Source: Paragordius varius (taxonomy: Eukaryota > Nematomorpha). From it: 64,000 nt of DNA. The DNA lies in contig OZ176052.1 in NCBI GenBank assembly GCA_964247055.1, positions 10,044,001-10,108,000 of the forward strand, read 5' to 3'. The translations under genes and the position numbers were made by a program. Shown one piece after another: positions 29,452 through 43,592 of this stretch. The notes under the pieces were generated by a model. The model did not search any database and was not told the origin of the DNA. It was given only the letters and a program-made list of their open reading frames with translations. How positions within the stretch are numbered: the stretch's first letter is position 1; each line of letters starts with the position of its first letter.

Positions 29452-32134
29452 TTAAAAAAATAAACGAACATGAGTTTTATCTAGATAAGCAATCCCTTGG
29501 AAAATAAGACCCAAAAATATAGGGAAAATGCGCCCCAAAATGAAAATATTCCATTTTTTCATTTTTGACTAGAAATAGATTTATGTCTATATTTTTTAAA
29601 CTTATTGAGCAAACACGATAAACCTTATATATTATATAAAACCCAATATATTCTTAAAAAAAGACATAAAATTTAATTCCACAAAAACAGAAATTCGCAA
29701 ATTTTATGACATTGTCGAAATATGTTAAAAAAATATTTGTAAAAACTCCATATTGTTATTCTTATTATTTAAGATTATGACTTATATTAAACATACCAAA
29801 GAGTTGTTATGTCTAATAAAGGCTATGTATCTGTTTAAGTCCCTCAAAAAATTTCTATTTTTGGAATATTTTCGTTATTTTTATTTCATTTTCCTCACAT
29901 GCTGCTCATTATTTCATAACAACATAAAGCCTCAATTTTCGAATGCGATTACTAAAAAAACCAGCAAAGCTCCAAAATTATGAAATTCCTACATAATTTT
30001 TGCAAACGAAGTTTGTATTTGACACTATCTTGGTAAGACCGGAACATGTTTATTTTAAAATTTTGCAGAAACCTAATTATATATTCTTGGATGTAAAAAA
30101 AGCTAAAAATTCTATTGAATAATCATATCTAATTATTATCTGTTTTTCAATATATATAATCGTAATAATTGCTGTTTTGGACTTTTGTTTGATTTACAAT
30201 TTGAGCAATAGAGTTTCTGGAAGTACATTATTTAAAAATTTCAGAATAATTTGATATTTCTATTTTGTATGTAACTAAAATTATATAAAGAATATATACG
30301 TGAAACTCAATATGCCATTAATATTATTTTTTACAAATAGAATTTTCCTTAGTAAGCTAAATATAGTGTATAGTAGGTAACTATTTGATTAGCAAATTAA
30401 GTTATTTATATTTCCAATGCTGCCTCTGCATATTAAATAGTATATAAACATTTACCCAAATTAATGTAATGGGAATTTCATAATTTTGGAGTTTTGCTGG
30501 TTTTTCTGCAATCGCATTTAATTGTGGCTTTGTGTTGTTCTGAAACAATGAGAAGCATGTGAGAAAAATGAAATAAAAATAACTAAAATATTCCAAAAAA
30601 TACAAATTTTTTGAGGGACTTAAAAAGATACATAGCCTTTATTACACTAGCCAACAAATTTTTCTGCCACTCTGGTATTTTGCATTTTCTGATATTTAGT
30701 ATCATTATAACAGTAAATCTGAAATAACAATTATAACTCGATGGAAGAATTTTGTATAATTTGATTTTTTTGATTATGCGGCCTGTTATCAAAATTTTAC
30801 TAAAAAATGTTTTTCTTTGAAAATATATGAGTAATGCCCATTTGTAATATATCATTCAAAAGAGTAATAAAAACTCTATAAAATGCATACTAATATGTAT
30901 TACATCTACAGTTAATATTGGACACAAAGAGCGACAAACGCGCGAAGAGAGAGCATTTTTTTAATCATCATATTTTTACTTATAGATGAAAATAGCTCAA
31001 ACTTTATTTGGATGGTGATGAATGTCCAAAAAAGATAAAACAGGAAAGTTTTTTTGATTAAAACATTTTTTTATTGCTTTTATGTCACTCAAAACAGCTA
31101 TTTTTAAGTTTTTTGTTTTTTAAAAATTACCATCTCATCAATATTAATTTATTTTCTATCGAGGCTGATAATTTCGAAATTTTAAAGATAAAAACAAAGT
31201 TTAAGGTATTTTTGATATTTTATAGCCATTATGTAATAAATTTACAGTTATAACTATGCATTTTAGTATCCACTAGGTAAAATATTTATGATGATAATAA
31301 TTTTTATTAAATAAGCAAACCAAAAGCTAATTCAAACATTTTTTTTAAATTAAATACTAATGTAACCCTAATAATTATATTAAAATAATTTATTTTCAAA
31401 TTAGTTTGTCTGTGAAAATTCTTGACTTATTTAAGGATTGAAAATTTCGACCATTTAAATCCAAATAACTTTTACATCCGATTGATTTAAATGACTTACT
31501 ACTATTTAAAAGATGCAGTTTTTTGCGCTCTTTCCAATGATATAAATACATGGCTTCATATCTTAAACTTTTAATTTTCGATTCGAGTTTAATGTTAAAT
31601 CGGGGCCAAAAATTATCGATTAATACTAATATTAAAAAAATTTTGAATGCTAGACAATTTTCTTTTCAGATATACTAATTATGTACTTTAATTAAATAAA
31701 TTTTAAATTTACAAGAATGGCAGTTAAAAAAAAGTAAAAAATTGTTGTCTAGTGTTAGACATACCAATTCTTTGGTATGTTTAATATAAGTCATAAACTT
31801 AAATAATAATAACAATATGGAATTTTTACAAATAATTTTTTTTTAACATATTTCGACAAATTCATAAAATTAAAAAATTTATATTTTTGTATAAATAAAA
31901 AATTTATTGATACTCTAAAATAATTTTATGTATATTGCTTAAGAATATATTAGGTTTTATATAATATATAAAAGTTTAATCGTGTTTGCTCAATAAGTTT
32001 AAAAATATGGACAAAAATCTATTTCTAGTCACAAATGAAAAAATGGAATATTTTCATTTTGGGGCGCAGGAGTCTCAATTTCCAAAGGATTTCTTATTAT
32101 TCTAGATAAAACTCATGTTCGTTTATTTTTTTAT
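29452..32134. mobile_element. Large fold-back element (family 3), interrupted by a CACTA-like element
   Basis: The left arm (29452-~30000) is matched in inverse by two blocks, 30465-30644 and 31755-32134. The blocks adjoin once the 1.1-kb insertion at 30645-31754 is removed. Examples: AAATAAACGAACATGAGTTT at the left edge against its complement at the right edge, and the GCGCCCCAAAATGAAAATAT block. The central spacer is about 460 bp (30001-30464). No coding region is seen. Confidence 0.85.
30645..31754. mobile_element. CACTA-like non-autonomous element nested in the fold-back
   Basis: 1,110 bp with ends CACTAGCCAACAAATTTTT on the left and, read inward, CACTAGACAACAATTTTTT on the right. TTA flanks both sides (30642-30644 and 31755-31757). 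The empty site is visible in the opposite fold-back arm near 29815, where TTA is single. CACTA ends with a 3-bp target duplication fit the EnSpm/CACTA superfamily. No transposase frame is recognisable. Confidence 0.85.
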
Positions 32135-35100
32135 ACGCACTATGTAATATACTAACTAACTGGTCCTGTGATGCGTCACAGTGACTTGTTTCAACGATAG
32201 ATAATGATTAGGCCAAATATATAGTTATATATATAATATAACTATTTATTATAAAATATTAGCAATAAGCTTAAGAATTAAAGATAAAAATTAAAATTAA
32301 TCCAATACAAAAGGGCAAAAGTTCCCAAAAGGAAGCGCGAAAATTTTGAAGAAACGACTTTAAATTTATGTTAGACATAATGTTTATTTTTATCATATAA
32401 TAATATATTTATGTCTATTTAATCAAAGACAAATATGCTAATTGAAAAATAAACCATTAATTTTTTTGAATGTAATAGCAAATTAGAATTATATCAAAAT
32501 TTTTCTAATTCAGATTTTCATATAGGATTCTTCTATTGAGTTGATTTTTAGAATATATAAATATTTCAAATCTGAAATCGCAAGGTATTCAATTGTATTA
32601 TTGCAACTCTCCAGGATAATATAAACGCATTTATTTACAAAATGCGTTTATGGATTTCAAGAGCTAAAAATGATGAATTCGTTCCGTTTCTGATCTTTAA
32701 CTCGACCTACAAAATAAATCCAATAATACATTCATTATTAATTCAGTAGTTAATAATTTGGAATTTCTTGTGGAGGAATTTGCTAAATACTTTTAAACCC
32801 TTTATATTGGTGATTTAACCTAACAATATTTTGAATATGATGTAAAAACTTAGAAGTATGGAAGAGGCATCAAAATTGAATTAGATTCAGCTTTTAAAAA
32901 TTATTTGATAATCTTAATATCGAAATATTTAGGATAAAAGCAATATGTTGCCTTACCTATTTTGATACTTTTGGAACATGTATTTTAACAGGATTTTCAG
33001 CCTTGGTTTAATTATAAAACAAAACAAATTGAATAATGAGATATCAGGTGTAAAATATCTTGTTTCCCTGATATGGAAAAAATATTTTAACACTTGCTGA
33101 AAGGATCTCATTGAATATGTTTTTTATAATAATAAATTTTGATCTTTTTTTGGAAAAAAAGGGAGGGGGGGGGCAAGAATTTTTTTCCATTTTGTGGGCG
33201 TGAACAAAAAAAGGTTGGGAATCACTTCTTTACGGGATTCGGTATTATTATAGTTACACATTATTGCTTGCTTGATTTCAAAATTGTTCCTTATTAGAGC
33301 AACTATTTTTACTAAAATTGGATTTAATATCCAAAAAATTGGTCAAAACAATTTATGATATATTTACACATAAACTGTTTACACAATGGCTATGAAAAGG
33401 TGACTGACTTGACCATCCCATTAGAAGGTATGCATATGAGGAAATACGAATCCAATAAATGTTTTATACATGATTTTATTTAAATACGTATATTTTTTCA
33501 AGGATGAAGACATTCCCGCATTAATTAACCTAGACCATTAACAAATTTATGTGCCAATATGCGTTTACCGAAAAAAACTTCAAATATTTTAAGAGAAGAT
33601 TGATTTTGCAAAAAAGGGATTTGGGGAAAAAGCTACAAGGTAATTATTCTAAAGCCTTGCCAGCGAAAAAAACAAAATAACACAGGTCTGCACGTTTTCC
33701 ATAAAATTGCTTTAGGCTAAGATCGTTCTTAACCCTTATTATCAGAAGAGGAAATGAACTAAGAGGCTTATTAACGGCCAAGTTGCCCTCGGCTATGTAA
33801 ATTAAAATTTTTACTTTAGCATATGTACACACGTTAATCGGAAAACTGCTAACTAATTTCGAAAAAATATGGGAAATAGCTTTATTTAATTATCCAAAAA
33901 ATTGATTTTTTCTATTGTATTTAGCGGTTGAAATTAATCTTAAATAATTAAAATTAATAAAATTTTTTCAAATACAGTAAGAATTTTTTTTATTAGTTAT
34001 ATAGTCCAAAAGTTTTAAAAAAGATCGGTAACATTTAGTATTAGATATTTTGGTTTTCCCGGAGATTCTGTAATAGTTCTATAAAATGACATTTGTGAGC
34101 TTATAATCAAACAAGGATGGCTTTAATTTTAAATAAGAAAATTAAAGGTGATTTACATTTATAAAATGTTATATATCATTGTATAAGTTAATATTGGGAT
34201 ATCATCCATAGGGATTCAAATGAACAACATAAAAAGAAATTTAGTGCTCTCAGTTAAATTATCAAAATGGGCCAAAATATTCATATGAATTTTCTTTGTA
34301 TCCCATAAATCAATCTATGATCATATTTCATTTTATACGATATTATATTTTATATATGAATTTTCGAAAATCCGGAATTTTTAATTTAATTTAATTTTAA
34401 ACGAAGGGTATGTACAGGTTCGTTACTAACTAAAACTTTCAACAAACTATATTAAATAAAGATAAAATTAGCGCGATAAATTATGTTATATTTATATATA
34501 AAATTCATTATTATGAGAAACCTTACTCTTTTTTGCGTTTGATGGACAGAATGGACTAACTAAGGAGAAGAAAGAGAAAAGACCTTTTTTATATACATTT
34601 TTAATATTTATTGACATAAATTAGCCATAAATCAAATAGTTTTTCTTTTTCATATTTAAAGGGGATTGATTATATACTTATACCATTCATAATTATGATT
34701 AAAAAAACCAATTATTGTTGTGTGTTGAATATGATTAAATTCGTTTTTGACTCAACTTTTTACCTAATTTATTTGTTGTATATAAAAATGAGATAAAAAT
34801 AAAAATATTACATTTCAACGCTATTTGAATTAAATTATTCAATTTTCGTCAAAACACAATCATCGGCTTTACATTGTAAGTAAATAATTGCAAAATCATA
34901 AGCGGTATAATAAATTGACCTGTTAACAAAATAATTATATATTGCATGCGGTAAAGAAAATATTTGATCAACCAACAACTTATGGTTGTGTCACAATTTT
35001 AAAATCAACCTAAATCCAATCTGATTAAAAGCTTTGTTAACAATACAGGTTAAAAATCATCAAACTCAAGTCTTTTTTAAAAAATATCCGTTTTTGTAAT

Positions 35101-36989
35101 ATTTGAATCACCGGCGGTATTGATTGAGGATTTATCCATTATATTCCTTACAAAAATATTTTTACTCAAGCTGATATTAAAATATCACTGTTTTTTAAGC
35201 AAATAATGTTAACCATTTCCATATGAAATCTAAATAATCTTTAAAAAATTACACTTTAAACTAAATAGCGATAGTTAACTATTTAAACACCCTATTTGAG
35301 TTTGTTACTCTATAACTTATTATTTTAGATTAACGTTTGTTTTATCAATCTTGTAAAAACATATCACCTGTATTATTAGATTTTGAAGCTGAGCAAGATA
35401 AAAACAAATAAAGATTAACATTTTAATCAGTCTGTATAAATTACAAACCTTTTGTAAAACTTTACAGCTTACTACTGAGTTAAAAGTCATTCATTCAATC
35501 ACCACACTCAACCGTTAAAAATTTATACAATGGTATACAAATATGAAAATGATGACAATACCAATAATGATAATATGATTATAATTTCTTTTCAAAACCT
35601 TTCCTTTACATTTATGATTTATTAACATGATGTGAAAAAGTTAAAGCCCCTAGATTCTTGCCAAACTAAAATGTCAAAGTTGTTTTTCAGTGTAAAATTT
35701 ATTTAATAATAGCAATAATAATTGGATTATTTTTGGAGTGTGTGTTTTTAATTCCAAATCTAAATTTTTCTCCATACCATGTCCCCTGTGCTAGATAATT
35801 ATTTCCACATATAATTGTCATAATTCTTTTTCAATACAAATAATAATTTAATATTTCTAAAGCCAAAGCGAAAGACATTGGCAAAAGGTCAAACTGTCAT
35901 ACATTTAATATAACCCGTAACTTCAATACATTACCAATTAAAATTTGGCAAAGGCTATATTATATTTTTGTCTGATAACATTATGGTGCACTTTGGTATT
36001 GTTGCTTTTTACTAAAAATAAATATATTGTCGTAATTTGTGTTTGATAAAAAACTTTCCTCCGCACATTTTTCTTTTGAACAAGGGACATAAATATACTC
36101 TTTATCTTAAAAATGGTATGATCTATTTTAATTTGAAATCATAAGTTGGTTGGCACTAAACTCCCCTGTTTTCCGTACTAGTCCAGTATTCAATATTTAG
36201 AAGCATATTGTAAGATATCAATATCGAGGACGATAGATATTTCAAACACACAAGTTGAGTCCTCTAAAAACTAGCATCTCATTCTTCAGTAATCATGTAG
36301 AATTTTGTGCCCGAAAAAGAACGGGACTGTTGAAAGTTATTGTTTGGCAAAAACATATGGTGAACATGCTCTAATAAATACATGTGAAAGGTTTCAAATA
36401 TTATAGTTTGATTTCAAGCGAATGAAGTTTTTTAAGTTAGTCATCTGAATCGGGACCCTGCCCCGAAAATATGTTTAAGATACATTATAGATTTTGCCTT
36501 CTACTGTGGAATCGGTCAAGATCTGCCTTTTAATTAAGAGGATCCATCAAAAAATAGTAAAATGGAACATTGAATTTTTCTAAACACATGGTTATTAAAT
36601 CATAAACTATTTTTGGGTCAAGATAATATATTTCAGACAGAGATAAGTTCGCTTTCTATTAAATTATATTATTTTATCAAATAATCATTTCAAGCATATA
36701 TTGAACACATATTCTTTTATCATGTCGAATTAATTTTTTTGAATTTCTACTGGTTAAATTATTACTTTTTATCGTTAACGTTCCATGTTTTTAAAACTAA
36801 TATTTCTTATCAACAACTCAATAAATAACAAACCTTTCTGATTATGGTAAAACAAACAACCAAATATCGTTAAATCGCAGGATATGCGTGATATTTTTCT
36901 TTCTTTTCAATTCTCTTAAAAGGTTTTCCCACTATTCACGGTACTGTGACAATTTATTTACCAATTGTGAGAAGGGGTGTTCCCCGTGT
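32135..36989. other. Long AT-rich region without recognisable genes
   Basis: No supported coding region in nearly 5 kb. Around 33166-33228 a G-run and AGGTTGGGAATCACT look like one end of a hAT-type element, but no partner end is found. A short perfect palindrome (CTGTGATGCGTCACAG) lies near 32165. 36100-36500 is slightly less AT-rich but yields no motif. Confidence 0.5.
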
Positions 36990-37700
36990 TGTTGTAATTA
37001 ATTTCTAGTGAAAGAGTATGGGCGCTCTGGCAGACCACGCAACTGCGAAAGGTATAAGAGTTATTGGATGATGACCCACCTTAAACTTAACAATAATTGG
37101 AGGAAGCATTACATGGTCACAAAAAACAATCAACAGATGTCTACGAGCAATAAGACAACACAATTTGAATGAATGTCAAATCGAAATCGCTAATTGATTT
37201 GAAAAATTCTGATTTATCATCAAAAAATTGTTTTTCATCGAATTGGGACGGGTGGCGGCTTTTTTGTAAATCCAAAGCGAAAAATTTAGACTCCCTGTCA
37301 AGCCTGTGGCTCCACCAGCACCAATGCTAATTCGCTTCGGAAAGACCGCTCTGTGTCTGGTGAGAACATAGCGATATTGTGTATGATACACTTTTGAAAC
37401 TCGGTGAAACCGTTTATATATAGGACTTATCGCCAACAAATGATTAATTTAAACTATGCATCGAAAAATGACTGGAATTGGCCAGAAGAAATGGTAAAGT
37501 AATATTACTACATAAGATAATCCGTCTTACACAGCAAAACCCATAAAAGACCTAATCGCTTCAATCAATCTATTTGCATCTGCAGAACTATCCTGACTTG
37601 GCGTCATCTGACTAACGAATTCGCATCAATGGTACAAACATTCGCAGAGAACTTCAATAATTTTGAAGACGTTGGATGGCTTGATAAATGTTTTATGTAA
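36990..37700 (+). pseudogene. Decayed Tc1/mariner transposase
   Basis: Pieces in different frames resemble Tc1/mariner transposase in the right order: EYGRSGRPR near 37011 (the linker after the DNA-binding domain), KKTINRCLRAIRQH near 37120 (second helix-turn-helix region) and DNPSYTAKPIKD near 37520 (the DNxxxHTAK catalytic block, its His now Tyr), then QNYPDL near 37590. Stops and frame changes separate these pieces. No terminal repeats could be placed. This DNA is less AT-rich than its surroundings. The family call rests on short motifs only. Confidence 0.55.
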
Positions 37701-38408
37701 ATATATAATCGATTTCCTTATATAATTACATAATACTTTACTAAAATAAAAATTAATGATTACAACTGGTATATGCAACATAATTTACAGTTGTTAAGGT
37801 TTAAAGGGGTACTCAAAATAATCTTCTCCTTAAGATTCTTATAATTTAGCCGATAATTATGTCTTAGGATATTAGATAATTTAAAGCTAAAAAGATGTAA
37901 TTTACGAGATTATTGAGAAAGTAAAAAAATTAGCTATAAAATTTTATTGCTTGTGACGATTCCGTAATATATTGAAAAGGATTTCAAAACATCCTTGACC
38001 TCCGTTATGTGGACGTCAGATATTGGCACGCCGTTTTTACAGTAACATCAGATTACTGGGTGCAGGTTGGACTCCCAAACTTTATTTGTTTGTATAGTTT
38101 TACATCCGCATATAGGATATAAAATTAATTATTAATATTTTATGTCTAGGACCATTGAAACGGTACCATTGTTAATGAAAATGTTAAAATTAAAAAAAAA
38201 CATTTTCAGAAAATTCATATAAAATAGTGACGTGCTTATATGCCTTGTTAGGAAACTCAACTTTTCATCGGCAAGCCGCGGTTAGGCACGGTTTCGAAAA
38301 CCTTTTAAGCTATAAATCGGGCCAGACTGCGTGGTTACTTACTGTAGATGGGATTACAAGTAAAGGAGATATTTATTATTAGGTATTCAAAAATACAAAG
38401 TTCTAAAT

Positions 38409-38452
<44 letters not shown>

Positions 38453-38469
38453 ATAATTCACCTATAAAA
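37701..38469. other. Unassigned mixed-composition DNA
   Basis: Contains a GC-richer patch near 37990-38360 of unknown origin and an (AT)n microsatellite at 38410-38456. No gene recognised. Confidence 0.5.
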
Positions 38470-39330
38470 TAATACAAAACGTCATGCAAATGAGCTATTA
38501 ATCTCTTTCGAAACGAGGGAGTAGTACATGTGAGTTACAACTATAACATCATTTACCTCTTCTAACGAAGCGGACTGGTTTCTGACGGGTTCTCGCCGGT
38601 TCCGTCTTTCCCGTATTGTTGTGGGACTCTTCGCATGTTCCTGGGTATTATTATGGTATAGACTGGTGGTTGTTGGGGTAATTGATTAGCTTTCGCCATT
38701 GGGGTTGATAGTGCTGTTTTGAGATTAAGCCGTTACAACATCATCCTTGACAGTGATTACGTCCTCATCCCTTGTGTTGCTTGATGTTGTTGGTTCTTGT
38801 TGAGTTGGTGTATGATTTGATCGGCGTTTTTCTCACGAGTTTCTCCCGGTCTTTGTCCCATACCTTGTATAAAAATAACCCTGAACGGTCCGTGATCTCT
38901 CCGGTGTGTCAACCTAGACTTTGTTCATTTTTGATTATTACTGGGTCATTAATCGCAAACTGGGAGGCCGGCGCATCTAATAATCTCGGTCTATTTAACC
39001 AGGTTAGAGGGGTATGGGGTATTCGTTTGAACATTAATTGAACCGGGTTTCTTTAGTTGTCGAGTGTAGCTCTACACCCATAGGCTAATGTTATATGGTT
39101 TACTTAACAAATTCTTAGGTGCTTCACAGCTCTTCTCATGTTTCTGGGTCCAAGACCGACCTCACCTGTTAATTATAAAGGACCGACTATCAATTTTAAT
39201 TTAGAGATAAATCGTTAATAAAATGTCTATTTCAATAATAATACACAACGCCCTTGCAATGAGCTATTAATCTCTTTCGAAACGAGGTGGATAATACATG
39301 TAAACCAAAACTATAACACTAACCCGAGTG
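38470..39330 (-). mobile_element. Ty3/Gypsy-type LTR retroelement fossil (fragment)
   Basis: A GC-richer block. The minus strand resembles the end of a Ty3/Gypsy polyprotein, around the integrase C-terminal region. A ~45-65 bp direct repeat built on TGAGCTATTAATCTCTTTCG occurs at about 38487 and 39261 and may be remnants of terminal repeat edges. Only a small fraction of an element is present; it is broken and looks old. Family assignment is tentative. Confidence 0.5.
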
Positions 39331-40888
39331 TGACACTTTGTGATAGAATTCGGTTAACTTCCACATGCCAAATTATACCAATGCATGAAAACAAATATAT
39401 TTGAGTTTAAGATACGCTTCTAACTAAATGTTTAAATATATCAAATATACTTAAAAAAATTAAATCAAACTTTTAAGGTTACCCTTAAAATTAAAAACTA
39501 GACGCTGGCATTTTGAATAATATTGTATCTGTGGTTGCCCGCATTGGATTTGATTGTAGCGTTTTTAAAATTAAACTCCTAAAAAAACCCAAATATTTAT
39601 CACACGATATAGTGGTATGAATATTAAATTAATATAAAAATTTTATTAAATTTTTGTTAATTGCTGTTAGTGCAATGGTGAAATATCGGATTCCAGTTAT
39701 GACCGTTAATGATTTGATTCAACCAAGGGTAAATAGTAGGCTTATTTTCATATCAAAAATAATTTGTATAAAATTAGGCATGAAATATTGTTTCTATATG
39801 AGCATAGTTGCAATGTATTAAAAATCATTAGAAGTTTTTATAGAGTCACTGTAAATGGAATCTTTTATCAATAATGTATTCGGTTAGATAATTTTGGGTA
39901 AGGTTCATAGTAATATTTTGATAATCATTTATTTATCCAAGCAAACATATAATATTTTTTTTCCTACTTATGGCAATCAAATAAACTTAGATAAATAATT
40001 ACGACACTATTTAACCCTTAATTTTAATTCCAAGAAAATGATTTAATCTATAACCGATAGAGTATGCCAGTGTGTTATTGTATTCATTAAAATATTGTAA
40101 TTATTTTTCTAAAATGGATAATTAAATGTTATTTTGGTACATATCTTCAAATCTAATTGTGTGTGTGTCATCCTTTATGAATAGAAAATATGTTGTCACT
40201 GTTATGAAATGATTAATTTATGGATAAATAAATTAAGCTCTCGAGTCACTAAATATTTTAGTAATAATAACAATAATAATAAATATTGGAGGAAATAATG
40301 TAAAACTAACTAACTAACTGAATGAATATTTTATGTGAACAATACAAAATATAAATAATTCCATCAGAAAAAATAAAATAACCTAAAAAGAAAATAAAAA
40401 AATAAATACAGTTTTAATATAATCACGCATCGTGAATCAATTTTCGGAGACATGGATGGATATCCTTTGTATATTATGAACAAAGATATGATGAAATAGG
40501 CAATTGCTCTTTCCAACAACTTTTGTCTCAAATAATTATTTCAACACATATTATAAACATTTTTATATTTTGTTGTTAACAAATTTTAGGTTTTTTACAT
40601 AAATGAATCTGTTTATATATATATTATCATGATTATATATATAATAATAAGTATGTTCAAAGAAAATGTAAGATTTATTTTTTTTGTGTCCACATAAAAC
40701 TTTAATCCTAATGTCATCACATATCTGTATATAGTATATAAAATCTTATACTATCAATTTTATTTTACAAACTTTAAACATGTGTAATATTTAGCTAAAT
40801 TAACCATTAAAATCAATGTAGGTTTAAACTTTTTCGTTTTGTATACTCTATACTCGGTTTTTATATCAAACAATTTCTTATTTTATCA
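39331..40888. other. Upstream region of the Sox gene
   Basis: AT-rich with TAA/TAAT runs near 40264-40300 and mixed AT near 40610-40650. No exon or clear core promoter can be assigned. Confidence 0.45.
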
Positions 40889-41974
40889 ATGCTACCCAAT
40901 AATAACCATAATAATAAGGGACAAAAACAACCAACTGATAAGAATGACACATCCGATAGTAAACACGTTAAGCGGCCCATGAATGCTTTCATGGTATGGA
41001 GCCGAGGTCGCCGTAAAGTCATTGCAACGCAACATCCTAAAATGCATAATTCTGAGATTAGCAAAAAACTTGGATGCGAATGGAAACTTTTGTCGGAGGT
41101 GCTGAAGAGACCATACATTGATGAAGCTAAAAGGCTTAGATTTAAACACATGAAAGAACATCCAAATTACCGTTATAAACCCAAACGAAAAGTTATAGGC
41201 TCATGTTTATTAACGACTGCTTCGGTTCAGCCAAATACGTCCTCTATCCCTAATCTAATCCTCAATAAGCAGCATCCTCCAAAAGATGTTTGTGAAGATA
41301 ATTTTCAATTCAAGGGTAGAAACATTATTTCAAATGTGGATAGAATGCGGATTTGTGAACAAATACCTAATATCGATTTTGATGCAAAGGTCTCAACTTC
41401 AAAATTGAATGACGCTTTATTCAGTCCGAGCAATGACATTCCCAAATCTAATTTGGGGCATAGTAGAAATTCGAACCTAATTAACAAAAATAATTTTACT
41501 GCACCAACATTTTCTGATATTTTTGACTCTAACCCATCGCAATTTTCTATAATGCAAACTTACCAATTCCAATATGACAGCGAGGCTTCATTATTGGCTT
41601 TTAATTCTAACCATAATGGGATTTGGAAAAATAACTATTCTAGTATTAATTTTTCTAAAACAAAGTCATATTTTCACACACCAGATATAAATACCCAACC
41701 ACCACCAAAACCGAGCTCTAGAGATTTATTTAAATCAGATTCAACATTGCAAATACAAAACCAACCCTTTGTATCAAATTGTCAAAATTATATACCATTG
41801 TGGTATTTTCAATATATTCATCGGTTGATTACCCTTCCGACTTTTTTGGTTGCTCCTCCGTATGAAATTAAAACCATGTTTATGGGTAATGAAAAAAACG
41901 TTGATATGTCGAATACTTTTGATAATTATTCCACATTCAATCAACTCTGTAATAGCTCTTTTTTACCCAGTTAA
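40889..41974 (+). CDS. SOX: SoxB-like HMG-box transcription factor
   Basis: A single uninterrupted frame of 361 residues. The HMG box spans about 27-104: [15 protein letters not shown] opens it, with [31 protein letters not shown] and [15 protein letters not shown] following. RPMNAFMVW is the Sox signature, and HMKEHP(D/N)Y(K/R)Y(R/K)P(R/K)RK is typical of the SoxB group (Sox1/2/3/14/21). The piece [10 protein letters not shown] is more diverged than in standard SoxB (GQRRKMAQEN). Sox proteins bend DNA at ACAAWG-type sites and control development in animals. The remaining ~255 residues are Asn/Ser-rich and low in conservation, with no family motif recognised. Lack of introns fits many SoxB genes. 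Exact subgroup is uncertain. Confidence 0.93.
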   Translation: MLPNNNHNNKGQKQPTDKNDTSDSKHVKRPMNAFMVWSRGRRKVIATQHPKMHNSEISKKLGCEWKLLSEVLKRPYIDEAKRLRFKHMKEHPNYRYKPKRKVIGSCLLTTASVQPNTSSIPNLILNKQHPPKDVCEDNFQFKGRNIISNVDRMRICEQIPNIDFDAKVSTSKLNDALFSPSNDIPKSNLGHSRNSNLINKNNFTAPTFSDIFDSNPSQFSIMQTYQFQYDSEASLLAFNSNHNGIWKNNYSSINFSKTKSYFHTPDINTQPPPKPSSRDLFKSDSTLQIQNQPFVSNCQNYIPLWYFQYIHRLITLPTFLVAPPYEIKTMFMGNEKNVDMSNTFDNYSTFNQLCNSSFLPS

Positions 41975-42929
41975 GGGGTAGTGCAAAGAGATATATTTAT
42001 AATAATAAAATTACCATAACAAATTTTAATTTAATTAAAGTTTAGGTTAAGTACATATTTATGCTATATCAAATTTAATACTTACCTCAAATTATCATTC
42101 TTTATATAATATTTGGAATTTTATGCTCCAATTATTTTTGGTCTTTAGCACAAAAACGGTGGCGAAACGCAATAATTTTAACAATTATATACATTTTAAT
42201 ATTATTAATGATGTCGCATCATATTAAAATAAATAGTTATTAACATTATTCAGGCTATCCTAAATATTGAATTGTAAAATGGTATTTTTATTAGATGTTA
42301 ATTAATCTTTCTGGTGGATTTTGGGTTAATTTATAATATTGTCATCAATGTTGCATGTGTGTAATTGTTTCTAAGGTATTAAAATTCGTTACCAAGCTTT
42401 TTTGTAGTAAGCTAAAACGACTTTTGGAGGGCATGGTGTTAAAGCGCAAAAAAATGTAGATTTTGGAAATCGCGTTAGTGTTTAAAACAAAGGCGTTAAA
42501 AATTTTTGTGATATGGAGTGTAAATGTACAAGTTTTTTATCCGTGCTATGCATTAGGGTGGAGACTGTCATCCCAAATTTGTATTGGAGTAATTTCAATT
42601 ATATTATGTTATGTATTGCACTAAAATTTTTTTTGTTTTGAAATTATTTATTTTTGATATCTAGCTATCAATTAAATAATCATAATGTGTTGTTTAAATA
42701 ATTTCTGTTTAACATCTACCACATTTTATTTTCAAATGTTTAAATTTTGCCATTAATTGATGTCAACCCTTGAAAAGTATTTAAATGATTAGGTATACTG
42801 ACCGGTAAAAAATTATAGGATGAATGCTGTTTTAAACAAATACACTGTGCAAAAAACAATTTTTTTCCATGAGATAGTTTATAACCAGCGAATTTATTTG
42901 TAATTGTGCCTATTTTTTTGAAAATTAAG
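41975..42929. other. Downstream of Sox
   Basis: An AATAAAA string about 30 bp after the stop (near 42003) is a possible polyadenylation signal. No gene recognised after it. Confidence 0.45.
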
Positions 42930-43592
42930 AATATAATCAAAAAAATAATGATAAAACTTGACTTATTAAAATATATCATTTTATCAGATATTTAAAAATT
43001 AGCCCATAAGAGGGTTTTTGTTTTGACTCAGATCAAGAAATCGTGTTAACATAGTTATAACACATTTTTTTATAATAATAAAATAATTTTTTTAAATTAT
43101 ATATCATCTAAACTCACTATTAATATCTTAACATTCATATTTATACAGTTTAAATTTTATATATCAAAATAAAACTAAAAAATACTGTTTTTTATTTATT
43201 TTTTCATTTTTTTGTCATTTGGTTTATGAGTGTATAATAAATTGACTGTTTTATTTTGGAATCTTACATTAGCAGAAAAATCAAGGTATATAAAATTATA
43301 TACAAAATAGGATTTAGAAGGTATTGAATATCAACTAACAATACCTACAAATCCCAATAAAAATGTTAATTTATTTAAAACAAACTGTTACTGGGTGTGG
43401 ATTATTGGTGGCTATTCCACTATTTGTAAATCCTATTTTGTAATAATTTTTATACTTTAAAATGTAGGCAAACAAACAGTTAATTTATTATACACTCACC
43501 AGATGGCTTTAATTATTATAATTATCTGATAAAATAATCATAAATCTTAATATCTCAAGTTTTATCATTATTTTTTTGATTATCATTAATTA
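42930..43592. mobile_element. Nested inverted-repeat element
   Basis: The outer arms (42932-42986 and 43534-43592) share the block AATAATGATAAAACTTGA and its complement plus ATCTGATAAAAT. The inner arms (43215-43256 and 43470-43510) share GAGTGTATAATAAATT, ending in CAT(T/C)TGGT. This is either one imperfect fold-back with unequal arms or a ~295-bp MITE (43215-43510) inserted in an older one. No coding sequence. Confidence 0.65.

Noticed and set aside
33166-33228. hAT-type element end (AGGTTGGGAATCACT)
   Set aside because: No matching opposite end or target duplication was found, so no element is called.
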